From Candidatus Poribacteria bacterium (GTDB taxonomy: Bacteria > Poribacteria > WGA-4E > WGA-3G): a stretch of 6,644 nt of DNA. Made by a program: the position numbers and the translations under genes. A model generated the notes under the pieces. That model saw only the letters and a list, made by a program, of their open reading frames with translations. It ran no database searches and was not told the DNA's origin. Location of the stretch: contig VXZL01000482.1 of the NCBI GenBank assembly GCA_009845505.1, positions 1-6,644 on the forward strand, given 5' to 3'. Shown one piece after another: positions 1 to 6,571 of this stretch (positions within the stretch are counted from its first letter, which is position 1; each line of letters opens with the position of its first letter).

Positions 1-84
1 TCCCAACACTGCTTATTGCGTTTTTCAATCGCTCGCGACAGTTCACAATGAGTCGAAGACGACAAAACAGAGGAATTAGAACCC

Positions 85-1296
85 ATGGCAATGTCCGTTT
101 ACGCAGGTACAACTTTAAGTGAAGCACAAAAGATTATCGCGGGCGATTACGCGGCTTTTGATTGGCGTGAGCACGTCCCCTACTGCAAGGTGTATCTTGG
201 TATGGATCCAGCGATTCGGGATGCGGAGAATGCCCTTGACGACGACTCGGACAAACCAGTTGTTGTCGCGCTGCTGCTCAAATCGGAGAAGATGCTTGTC
301 AAAGACCGGGTCAGGCGTCTCAGTGCCATCAAAACTGTACGAATTATACCGGACGAGGAACTCCTCAAACGGACAGGTTACCTCTTTGATAACGAAAATC
401 TGGCTGGACTTTCCGAAGGTACCGTAATGCGTGCAAGCAACGGTGTTTACATTGTGCAGTGCGATGCAGATCAATATCAATGTTCGTTGCGCGGAAAACG
501 AGATGCATTTAGCACAAATCAACAGGTTTATGTTGGGGACCGCGTCAAAATTCAGGTGATTGATGAAACCCATGGTACGATTGCAGCCGTCATGCGGCGC
601 AAAAGCGAATATAAACGCAAAGGAACACAATCTAAAGGGGTTATTCGCATTCCAAATCTCGATGGATTGGTTATTGTTTCTTCTGTAAAAGAACCTCCAA
701 TCTGGCAGCGAATGCTGGACAAATTCCTTGTTATTGCCGAAGCGTCGGGGATTGAGCCACTTATCTGTTTCAATAAAATTGATATGCTTAAAGACCGAGC
801 GGAAGTGGATTCGATAACCGCAGTCTACGAGAGAATCGGGTATCGAACAATCCTTACAAGCGCAACGACTGGCGAGGGAATAGAGGATTTGAAAGCGTGG
901 ATGAAAGGAAAGATTTCGGCACTCACTGGATTATCGGGGGTCGGGAAATCTTCGCTTTTGAATGCTATTCAACCCGGTTTGAAATTGAAGACGAACGCGG
1001 TGAACCCGAGACGAGGCGGAAGACACACGACCGTTTCAACCCAACTTTACAATTTGGATTTCGGCGGTTTTATCGCCGATACACCGGGGCTTCGCGAGTT
1101 GCACTTTTGGGACATCGAATCTCGTTTAATGGACCGCTATTTCCCAGAAATAAATTCACTCCGAGAACGTTGCGTCAAAGGTGCCTGCACGCATGTTCAT
1201 GAGGAAGGTTGTGCGGTGCAGGCTGCCCTGAAAACAGGGGACATCTCAGAGTTTCGGTATCAGAGTTACTGTGAATTTCAAGAGTATAAGAGATGA
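85..1296 (+). CDS. rsgA: Ribosome small-subunit-dependent GTPase A (RsgA/YjeQ) with N-terminal extension
   Basis: A 403-residue cytoplasmic GTPase that, by family knowledge, binds the maturing 30S subunit and hydrolyses GTP late in its assembly. The motif order is circularly permuted, the hallmark of this family: G4 NKID (230-233), G5-like TSATTGEG (258-265), P-loop GLSGVGKSS (282-290), the HTT switch (314-316), then G3 DTPG (332-335). An OB-fold region lies at about 110-175. The C-terminal zinc site has the family spacing C-x4-C-x-H-x5-C: C363, C368, H370, C376. Residues 1 to about 105 are extra; RsgA usually has about 290-350 residues and starts just before the OB fold. I do not recognise this extension. 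The ATG at 85 is the first in frame after a TGA at 49-51. AGAGGA (69-74) lies 10 bases upstream, so 85 fits better than the ATG at 91. No clear promoter is visible in bases 1-84. The stop overlaps the start of the next gene. Identity is very secure; the role of the extension is unknown. Confidence 0.96.
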   Translation: MAMSVYAGTTLSEAQKIIAGDYAAFDWREHVPYCKVYLGMDPAIRDAENALDDDSDKPVVVALLLKSEKMLVKDRVRRLSAIKTVRIIPDEELLKRTGYLFDNENLAGLSEGTVMRASNGVYIVQCDADQYQCSLRGKRDAFSTNQQVYVGDRVKIQVIDETHGTIAAVMRRKSEYKRKGTQSKGVIRIPNLDGLVIVSSVKEPPIWQRMLDKFLVIAEASGIEPLICFNKIDMLKDRAEVDSITAVYERIGYRTILTSATTGEGIEDLKAWMKGKISALTGLSGVGKSSLLNAIQPGLKLKTNAVNPRRGGRHTTVSTQLYNLDFGGFIADTPGLRELHFWDIESRLMDRYFPEINSLRERCVKGACTHVHEEGCAVQAALKTGDISEFRYQSYCEFQEYKR

Positions 1297-2009
1297 GTAT
1301 TCATCAAACCGATATTAAACTCATGAAGATGCAAGTTGAAGTGCTATTCACGCAGGACGAGAATGGGTGTCTTCAACATATCAACGAACCTACCGGTGCT
1401 GCAGAACCAGCACCTCGTTTCTTCTTTGGATACACCAACGAAGGTTCAATATGTAAGTTCCGGCACAATCTTCCCGACCACGTAGTTACACAACTCAAAG
1501 AAGTTGCCGCTGCTGAACCGCTGCCCATGAATCCGCAGAAGATTCCAAAGAACCGTAGGCAATTCGAGGATATTCTTCAAAGTCACGCACCGATTGAACG
1601 GGTCTGGGTTGGGCCCGCCTATCGCTTTCCTGAACACATTGCCCCACCGACAAATGTTATCCACTTATTATCAAGTAAAGATGCAAGACTTCTAAAGGGA
1701 GATTTAGCCGACATAAGGCCGGAATTAAATAGTCCGCACCCGTGTTTAGCAATCATAGAGGATTCGCAGGTAGTGTCAATTTGCCGAAGTGTCCGTGCCT
1801 CGGCACGCGCCCATGAAGCAGGCGTTGAGACTCTGGCTGGTTATCGGCGATGTGGATATGCCACGTCGGTTGTTGCTGCTTGGGCACTCGCTGTTCGTGC
1901 GTTGAACCGCATTCCGCTCTACAGCACTTCGTGGGCCAATATCGCTTCTCAAGGTGTAGCACGGCGATTGGGCTTGGTGCAGTATGGTGTGGATTATCAC
2001 GTGACATGA
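1293..2009 (+). CDS. GNAT-family N-acetyltransferase
   Basis: A 238-residue protein whose C-terminal third reads as a GNAT acetyl-CoA-dependent acyltransferase. The stretch GVETLAGYRRCGYA (177-190) carries the motif A pyrophosphate-binding pattern R-x-x-G-x-A (R185, G188, A190). It is followed by a long helix (191-204) and a motif-B-like segment, TSWANIASQGVARRLG (212-227), where this family often has N-x-x-S-x-x-x-x-x-x-x-G. Residues 1 to about 145 are less recognisable and probably form the substrate-specific half, as in FR47-like or GNAT_acetyltran-type proteins. No signal peptide or membrane segment is visible. The start codon overlaps the rsgA stop in an ATGA, and the local Shine-Dalgarno is weak, so coupled translation is likely. 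The substrate is unknown. The position next to rsgA would allow a ribosome-linked target, but nothing in the sequence shows one; a small-molecule substrate is equally possible. The fold is fairly sure and the function is not. Confidence 0.85.
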   Translation: MSIHQTDIKLMKMQVEVLFTQDENGCLQHINEPTGAAEPAPRFFFGYTNEGSICKFRHNLPDHVVTQLKEVAAAEPLPMNPQKIPKNRRQFEDILQSHAPIERVWVGPAYRFPEHIAPPTNVIHLLSSKDARLLKGDLADIRPELNSPHPCLAIIEDSQVVSICRSVRASARAHEAGVETLAGYRRCGYATSVVAAWALAVRALNRIPLYSTSWANIASQGVARRLGLVQYGVDYHVT

Positions 2010-2037
2010 TGTATGGAAACGTCCTACAACTGTGAAC

Positions 2038-2066
2038 TTGACATCTACCGCACATTATGGTAGACT
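2038..2066 (+). promoter_or_regulatory. Sigma70-like promoter for the metallohydrolase/PhyH unit
   Basis: A perfect -35 hexamer TTGACA (2038-2043) is followed by a 17-base spacer and a -10-like TAGACT (2061-2066, four of six matches to TATAAT). It sits in the 103-base gap after the GNAT gene, 46 bases before the metallohydrolase start. Spacing and position are ideal and the -10 is imperfect. It would separate the rsgA-GNAT unit from the downstream enzyme cluster. Confidence 0.55.
2044..2064. promoter_or_regulatory. Dyad within the promoter spacer, possible operator
   Basis: TCTACC (2044-2049) and GGTAGA (2059-2064) form a perfect 6-bp inverted repeat with a 9-base centre. It begins directly after the -35 and overlaps the first four bases of the proposed -10. 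A repressor bound here would block polymerase. A 6-bp dyad can arise by chance and no regulator gene is adjacent, so this is only suggestive. Confidence 0.25.
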
Positions 2067-2112
2067 ACGGCATTCGTAATAGAAACCAATCAACGATTAG
2101 GAGGAACACACT

Positions 2113-4449
2113 ATGCAACGAATGACAAATCGATATAGCACTCCGCTAAGAAAAGGATCCAACAGACATTTTCATTTCCTATGTATCGGCTGCCTATTGC
2201 TCATCACTTTCACTTCAGTCGGGTTCACTGCTGAACTGGACCTCGTCCGTGAAGTAGAATTTCAACCGCTCGTGTCAGCAACCCAACGGCTCATTGAAGC
2301 ACTCGATTATCTCGGTTCACCCCTATCTGAAGGCGACCTCTCAGCAATCAAGAAAGCCTTGGTCTCCGATAATCACCAACAGGCAATTGTTGACATCCAA
2401 AAAATTCTTGACCTATATTGTCTGGTCGGTGTCAACATCAATCCTGAGAGCCGTGTGAGGGTTAAAGAAGGTCCGGTAAATAAGGAGCTGATGCAGCAGG
2501 GGTGGCGCACCTTTTTAGTGAAAGTTCACAACGAGGCTGGCGTGACAGCACCCTTAGCCGCAGAAAGCGCGAATGCCGCGCCGCTCTATAAACGTTCCAC
2601 CGGCAGTCCTGATCCGGAGACAACCGTGCCGACAAGCGATATTCCGCATCGTTTTTTGGATATTGAAGTCTATGCCAATCCACCTTTGAAAGCAAGTCTT
2701 TCAGGATTAGAATTGGAATATCGTATTGTTCAACTCTACAGCCGTGATACAGGAAAGCGGGAAGCAACCCTTAGTTTCAACGTCGGTCAAGGCACACAGG
2801 ACATCGGTTTCCGAAGTGAAGTGCCTATTCTATTTAACTGCGTGCCAGCCGTGGCTGTAAAGTTGGAAGTGTTGGACTTCGACGGAAAACCAACAACCGC
2901 GGGTTTTATCATTCGCGACGTATTGAATCGGGTGTATCCGTCACGTGGACGCAGACTTGCCCCCGATTTCTTCTTTCACAATCAAATTTATCGGCACAGT
3001 GGCGAATCCGTTCTCTTGCCACCGGGTAACTATACTGTTGAATACACACGCGGACCCGAGTATAAGATAAAGACCCAAACCATTACCGTTCCGAATGCTG
3101 AGACGCATCAAGAAACCTTTCATCTGGAAAGATGGATCCATATCGCGGCAGAGGGTTGGCGTTCCGGCGACCATCACGTACACGCCGCTGGGTGTTCACA
3201 CTATGAAAGTCCGACGGAGGGGGTTACGCCTGAGGACATGATGCGCCATATTCTCGGTGAAGACCTTAATGTAGGGTGTGTACTCTCTTGGGGACCGTGC
3301 TGGTATTACCAAAAGCAGTTTTTTGATGGCAAGGTTCACGAACTCTCGACCGACGACTATGTGATGCGCTACGATGTGGAGGTTTCAGGATTCCCGTCCT
3401 CGCACGCCGGACATCTCTCCATACTCCGACTCACTGAGGACGACTACAACGGTGTTGAACGCATAGAGGAGTGGCCGAGTTGGGATCTGCCTGTCCTCCA
3501 ATGGGCAAAAGAACAGGGCGCGGTGACGGGTTTCAGTCACAGTGGTTGGGGCTTAAAAGTGGATGGAGACGAACTCCCTAATTACAACATGCCGCCTTTT
3601 GATGGTATCGGTGCGAACGAGTACATCGTGGATGTCGTTCATGATGCTGTCGATTTCATCTCTACGGTAGACACACCGGCTATTTGGGAACTGAGTATCT
3701 GGTATCACACTCTCAATTGTGGTTTCCGCACGAGAATCAGCGGCGAGACGGATTTTCCTTGCATTTACGGTGAACGCGTTGGGTTGGGTCGTATCTATGT
3801 AAAAATGCCCCCCGGTCCTCTTAATTTCGATGCATGGGTAGACGGATTGAAGGATGGTCGCTCCTACGTCGGGGATGGCAAAAGTCATCTGTTGAACTTC
3901 ACTGTTGGCGGTGTCCCCGTGGGAGAAAAATCGCCAACCGGAGAGATTAGCCAGTTGGATTTGGAAGAACCCGGCACGGTAACTGTCACTGCACGTATTG
4001 CTGCACGCCTTAACGAGACACCGAATCTTGAGATAAAGAATCGTCCATTGGAACAGCAACCCTATTGGGACGTGGAACGCGCTCGCATTGCGGAAAGCCA
4101 GAAGGTGCCTGTTGAACTTATCGTCAACGGGCAATCGGTTGAGACGCAAGAAGTCGTGGCTAATGGTGAAGTCGTTCCCGTTCAATTTGAGGCATCCATT
4201 GACAGGTCGAGTTGGGTTGCACTACGCATCTTCCCGTCGTCTCATACGAATCCGGTTTTTGTTATTGTGGACGGCAAACCAATCCGTGCAAGTCGCAGGA
4301 GTGCACAGTGGTGCTTGGAGGCTGTAGAAGTCTGCTGGAACGCAAAGGTTGACCGTATTCGAGAGGAGGAACGCGATGCCGCCCGCGAGGCGTATAACGT
4401 AGCATCGCAGACATATCAGAAGATTCTTGGAGAATCCGATGTGGATTGA
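2113..4449 (+). CDS. Secreted CehA/McbA-family metallohydrolase (PHP-like)
   Basis: A 778-residue exported protein. Residues 1-40 form a Sec signal peptide: basic start with R12-K14, hydrophobic core at about 22-36, and a likely cut after GFTA (37-40). C27 is not in a proper lipobox. A mostly beta region follows (about 45-240), then a carboxypeptidase-regulatory-like beta sandwich (about 245-338, with LLPPGNYTVEY at 301-311). The metallohydrolase domain spans about 345-600. Probable metal ligands are H355 and H357 in GDHHVH, E423, H434, H476 in GFSHSGW and D547 in GETDFP. The usual PHP second motif TDHN appears as LSWGPC (391-396), and the last motif lacks its His. A beta domain (about 600-715) and a charged helical tail (725-772) complete the protein. 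Known members include carbaryl and carbofuran hydrolases, but those activities should not be transferred; the substrate is unknown. The start has AGGAGG (2099-2104) 8 bases upstream. A PhyH gene follows after 24 bases, suggesting co-transcription. Confidence 0.88.
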   Translation: MQRMTNRYSTPLRKGSNRHFHFLCIGCLLLITFTSVGFTAELDLVREVEFQPLVSATQRLIEALDYLGSPLSEGDLSAIKKALVSDNHQQAIVDIQKILDLYCLVGVNINPESRVRVKEGPVNKELMQQGWRTFLVKVHNEAGVTAPLAAESANAAPLYKRSTGSPDPETTVPTSDIPHRFLDIEVYANPPLKASLSGLELEYRIVQLYSRDTGKREATLSFNVGQGTQDIGFRSEVPILFNCVPAVAVKLEVLDFDGKPTTAGFIIRDVLNRVYPSRGRRLAPDFFFHNQIYRHSGESVLLPPGNYTVEYTRGPEYKIKTQTITVPNAETHQETFHLERWIHIAAEGWRSGDHHVHAAGCSHYESPTEGVTPEDMMRHILGEDLNVGCVLSWGPCWYYQKQFFDGKVHELSTDDYVMRYDVEVSGFPSSHAGHLSILRLTEDDYNGVERIEEWPSWDLPVLQWAKEQGAVTGFSHSGWGLKVDGDELPNYNMPPFDGIGANEYIVDVVHDAVDFISTVDTPAIWELSIWYHTLNCGFRTRISGETDFPCIYGERVGLGRIYVKMPPGPLNFDAWVDGLKDGRSYVGDGKSHLLNFTVGGVPVGEKSPTGEISQLDLEEPGTVTVTARIAARLNETPNLEIKNRPLEQQPYWDVERARIAESQKVPVELIVNGQSVETQEVVANGEVVPVQFEASIDRSSWVALRIFPSSHTNPVFVIVDGKPIRASRRSAQWCLEAVEVCWNAKVDRIREEERDAAREAYNVASQTYQKILGESDVD

Positions 4450-4473
4450 AATAAACTTTTAAGGAGCCATGTT

Positions 4474-5241
4474 ATGAAACTTACACCACAAGAGGTCAAA
4501 CGATTCAGACAGGTAGGCTATCTCAACATAGAAAAACGACTCATTGATGACAAACACCTTGCCGTGCTACGTGAACATTACGACGTACTCTTTGCGCAGA
4601 GGCGCGGCACGATTGGTGAGGGGTTGCGTAACCTCGCAGTCGTTGGGGACTCGGAAAGCGATGAAGACGCTGATCGTGACGAAGAAATGCTGCAGATCAT
4701 GGAGATGTGGCGTTTGGATGAGGAATATCGGAAACTGCTCTACCACGAACCGTTGTTAGACATCGCCGAGAGTTTGATCGGTCCCGATATCCAGTTATTC
4801 CACGATCAGGCTCTCTACAAACCCGCCTATCACGGGGGTGAAGTCTATTGGCATCAGGACAATGCGTATTGGCAATGCGACCCGCCGAATCTTGTGAGCA
4901 TCTGGATAGCACTCGACAATGCCGACGAAGAGAACGGTTGTATGAACGTTATCCCCGGCAGTTACTTGGAAGGATTAGCGGCACACGGACGCGCGCAGTC
5001 AGAGAAAGGTAAGTTGCCAGCGTTGTTGGAGGTGAATGCTGATGTGAATCGTGCTATACCCGTGCCAGTTAAAGCTGGATGTGGGATGGTGCATCACTGC
5101 ATGACACTCCACCAGACGGATCCGAACCGCTCATCCCGAGACCGCCGAGCGATGGTACTCCATTACATGCAATCGGGGACGCGGAATCGCGATGGCGAAG
5201 TGATGAAAGACAACCCACTGCTACGCGGTAAGTTGGCGTAG
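4474..5241 (+). CDS. Phytanoyl-CoA dioxygenase (PhyH) family oxygenase, copy 1
   Basis: A 255-residue cytoplasmic protein, normal length for PhyH-family Fe(II)/2-oxoglutarate oxygenases, which hydroxylate small organic substrates using O2. The facial triad is visible: H127 and D129 in WHQDNAYW (126-133) and a distal His, H213, in TLHQTDPN (211-218). The 2-oxoglutarate carboxylate ligand is probably R224 or R225. The double-stranded beta-helix covers about 105-232, including SIWIALDNADEENGCMNVIPGS (142-163), a stretch typical of the family. The N-terminal part starts with the usual helix and turn (about 5-20, FRQVGYLNIE). A very acidic stretch lies at 59-71, between helices. No signal peptide is present. 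The ATG at 4474 has AAGGAG (4461-4466) 7 bases upstream; another ATG at 4469 is out of frame. The gene sits 24 bases after the metallohydrolase and probably shares its transcript. Family assignment is strong. Phytanoyl-CoA itself is an unlikely substrate, since many bacterial members act on other compounds (for example ectoine). Confidence 0.92.
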   Translation: MKLTPQEVKRFRQVGYLNIEKRLIDDKHLAVLREHYDVLFAQRRGTIGEGLRNLAVVGDSESDEDADRDEEMLQIMEMWRLDEEYRKLLYHEPLLDIAESLIGPDIQLFHDQALYKPAYHGGEVYWHQDNAYWQCDPPNLVSIWIALDNADEENGCMNVIPGSYLEGLAAHGRAQSEKGKLPALLEVNADVNRAIPVPVKAGCGMVHHCMTLHQTDPNRSSRDRRAMVLHYMQSGTRNRDGEVMKDNPLLRGKLA

Positions 5242-5247
5242 CGCATC

Positions 5248-5276
5248 TTGATACAATACCTTTCGCGGTCTATCAC
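5248..5276 (+). promoter_or_regulatory. Possible internal promoter for the second PhyH gene
   Basis: TTGATA (5248-5253, five of six matches to the -35 consensus), a 17-base spacer, then TATCAC (5271-5276, four of six matches to the -10) lie in the 56-base gap between the two PhyH genes, 21 bases before the second start. Spacing is right but the -10 is weak, so the second gene may instead be read through from upstream. Confidence 0.35.
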
Positions 5277-5297
5277 TATTCTTGTAGGAGCCAGACA

Positions 5298-6053
5298 ATG
5301 CGAATTCAGCTGACGGATGAAGAGCAAGCAGACGGAAAAATGTGTGCTGCAAATCTCGATTTGGCGGTTCGGTTACTCCGAGAGGTCGGTGCTGTTATCC
5401 TTGAGAACGCTGTGCCGCTTGCGCTTGTCAGGGAGGCACAGACCGCCTATTTCGAGATTGTTCGACAGGGAAAGGAACGGAAAGCGCGGCATGTCGTCCA
5501 GATGCCGTTTCTCCATCACCAATTTATCACCAATCCGTTCTCGCTTCAAGTGATTGAGGCTGCTATGGGTAAGAAGATCGCACTATTCCGTTGCGGAATT
5601 CATAATATACCGCCAGATGTAGATGGCAAGCAAGTGGAAAAAGCACCGCATCGTGACGGCAATCACTTGTTTCCTGAATTGCCGTGTGTGCTACCGGTTA
5701 CGGGTATTTATGTTGATATTCCGTTAGTTGATTTCTTAGAGGAGAATGGTGCTACAAAAATCTGGCCCGGCTCGCATCTGATTATGGATTCTCCACCTGA
5801 GGATGTTCGGTATCTCGGTGAACGAAGTAAGCACTTACCCGCGCTACAAGCGGTCATGCCTATAGGTTCTCTCATCCTTCGTGATATGCGATTGTGGCAT
5901 GTCGGCATGCCGAATAAGACCGGCGCCCACCGACCCATGCTGGACATCGGCTATGGACGTGTCCTGCCCCATACCGGTGAACGCCTTCGGGTGCCTCAAG
6001 AGATTAAGCAGCACTGGTCCCAAGCAGCCAAGAAACTTCTCAGAACTGGCTAA
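5298..6053 (+). CDS. Phytanoyl-CoA dioxygenase (PhyH) family oxygenase, copy 2
   Basis: A 251-residue cytoplasmic protein of the same broad Fe(II)/2-oxoglutarate oxygenase family but clearly divergent from its neighbour. The iron ligands are H118 and D120 in APHRDGNH (116-123) and H201 in LWHVGMPN (199-206). N206 and R212 complete a distal motif W-H-x-G-x-x-N-x-T-x-x-x-R-P (200-213), and R212 is the expected 2-oxoglutarate anchor. Family-typical ENGATKIWPGSH (149-160) lies between. The N-terminal helical part (about 15-60) ends in a basic stretch, GKERKARH (58-65). No signal peptide or membrane segment is seen. The ATG at 5298 follows AGGAG (5286-5290) by 7 bases. Because all catalytic residues are kept, both PhyH proteins are probably active. 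The low apparent similarity outside motifs argues for different substrates or successive steps rather than a recent duplication. The substrate is unknown. No good terminator hairpin with a T-run follows the stop. Confidence 0.9.
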   Translation: MRIQLTDEEQADGKMCAANLDLAVRLLREVGAVILENAVPLALVREAQTAYFEIVRQGKERKARHVVQMPFLHHQFITNPFSLQVIEAAMGKKIALFRCGIHNIPPDVDGKQVEKAPHRDGNHLFPELPCVLPVTGIYVDIPLVDFLEENGATKIWPGSHLIMDSPPEDVRYLGERSKHLPALQAVMPIGSLILRDMRLWHVGMPNKTGAHRPMLDIGYGRVLPHTGERLRVPQEIKQHWSQAAKKLLRTG

Positions 6054-6223
6054 ACCTTCCTCATAGCCGAATTCCTAATTTTACCCCTTACTACCTTTCT
6101 GTCTTAGACAATCCCTTTCGGCGCGACGTACGAATTCTAACCTGAAGCACGCTCTATCCTCTATAAGATCCACTCCTTGATAAATAGGAACCCTTCTGCG
6201 CGCCTTAATAGGGGCATTTATGG

Positions 6224-6247
6224 TGGCGAGGTTTCCGAACCTCGCCA
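6224..6247. repeat. Perfect 10-bp hairpin with UNCG-type tetraloop
   Basis: TGGCGAGGTT (6224-6233) pairs perfectly with AACCTCGCCA (6238-6247) around the loop TCCG, which fits the very stable UNCG tetraloop class if transcribed rightward. No T-run follows on either strand, so it is not a standard intrinsic terminator. It could stabilise the 3' end of the transcript from the PhyH genes, or be a copy of a dispersed palindromic (REP-like) element. A similar GGCGAGGTT palindrome seems familiar from Poribacteria-like genomes, but I cannot verify that here. Confidence 0.6.
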
Positions 6248-6309
6248 GATGCACAAACTAACAGTTTATGCTACAAGGTAGAGGTTATGAGATTGGTGTG
6301 ATTTTTTTT

Positions 6310-6340
6310 CTACAGTCCCGTCGCGGCGACATTTCTGTAG
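6310..6340. repeat. Nested inverted repeat
   Basis: CTACAG (6310-6315) and CTGTAG (6335-6340) are exact inverted repeats. Inside them GTCGC (6320-6324) and GCGAC (6326-6330) form a second dyad around one G. A run of eight T (6302-6309) lies on the left side, so on the plus strand it precedes the stem and cannot make it a terminator. This may be the end of a dispersed repeat unit or a folded RNA segment. Confidence 0.45.
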
Positions 6341-6359
6341 CCATAGGGAATCAACGGTA

Positions 6360-6379
6360 TTCATGCCTTATGGCATGAA
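6360..6379. repeat. 8-bp hairpin
   Basis: TTCATGCC (6360-6367) and GGCATGAA (6372-6379) are perfect inverted repeats around the loop TTAT. Skipping a 2-base bulge (6358-6359), CGG (6355-6357) also pairs with CCG (6380-6382), giving 11 pairs. No T-run follows. It lies between the nested inverted repeat and the TTCATAG cluster and may belong to the same element. Confidence 0.5.
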
Positions 6380-6401
6380 CCGGGGTTCAGCGGCGTTGGG
6401 A

Positions 6402-6426
6402 TTCATAGTTTTCATAGTTTTCATAG
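6402..6426. repeat. Three TTCATAG repeats at 9-base period
   Basis: TTCATAG occurs at 6402-6408, 6411-6417 and 6420-6426, each pair separated by TT, so the array has an exact 9-base period. The last copy continues as TTCATAGTAAC (6420-6430), the exact reverse complement of GTTACTATGAA found twice downstream. The complementary heptamer CTATGAA also occurs on the plus strand at 6494-6500, 6522-6528 and 6621-6627. The array is iteron-like in form, but three copies are too few to call a replication origin. Confidence 0.6.
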
Positions 6427-6471
6427 TAACGTTTTGAAAATTGTGCTTTTAAAACCCGCATAAAGTCAGGT

Positions 6472-6528
6472 GTGGCGTGGGTTTGTCGGCTGTCTATGAA
6501 AGGGTCGTTTTTTTTCTGTTACTATGAA
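6472..6528. repeat. Repeat module, copy 1
   Basis: This module begins with GTGGCGTGGGTTT (6472-6484) and ends with GTTACTATGAA (6518-6528), with 33 bases between that include a T-run (6508-6515). Both end blocks recur exactly and in the same order in the second module, while the middle is not conserved. An extra CTATGAA lies inside at 6494-6500. Confidence 0.55.
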
Positions 6529-6571
6529 TCTGAATTTTTCATCTCTCGGAATTACCTTTGTAACACCAATG

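Noticed and set aside
1..51. Possible tail of an upstream gene ending at TGA 49-51, with an ATG at 48 opening a 24-codon basic frame to 122
   Set aside because: The frame is open for only 16 codons before the edge, and two other frames are also open there. The short basic frame has no ribosome site or recognisable family and overlaps the rsgA start.
27..84. Promoter for rsgA
   Set aside because: No -35 and -10 pair with acceptable match and spacing could be found in the short upstream stretch; the gene may be read from further left.
115..630. 171-codon open frame on the minus strand inside rsgA
   Set aside because: It lies opposite a secure RsgA reading frame and its translation has no recognisable domain. 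It is a shadow of the real gene.
3553..4185. 210-codon open frame on the minus strand inside the metallohydrolase
   Set aside because: It is antisense to a domain with clear metal-binding motifs, has no ribosome site that I see, and its translation resembles nothing known.
6302..6340. Intrinsic terminator formed by the CTACAG...CTGTAG stem and the T-run
   Set aside because: The T-run precedes the stem on the plus strand and becomes an A-run after it on the minus strand, so neither direction gives stem followed by U-run.
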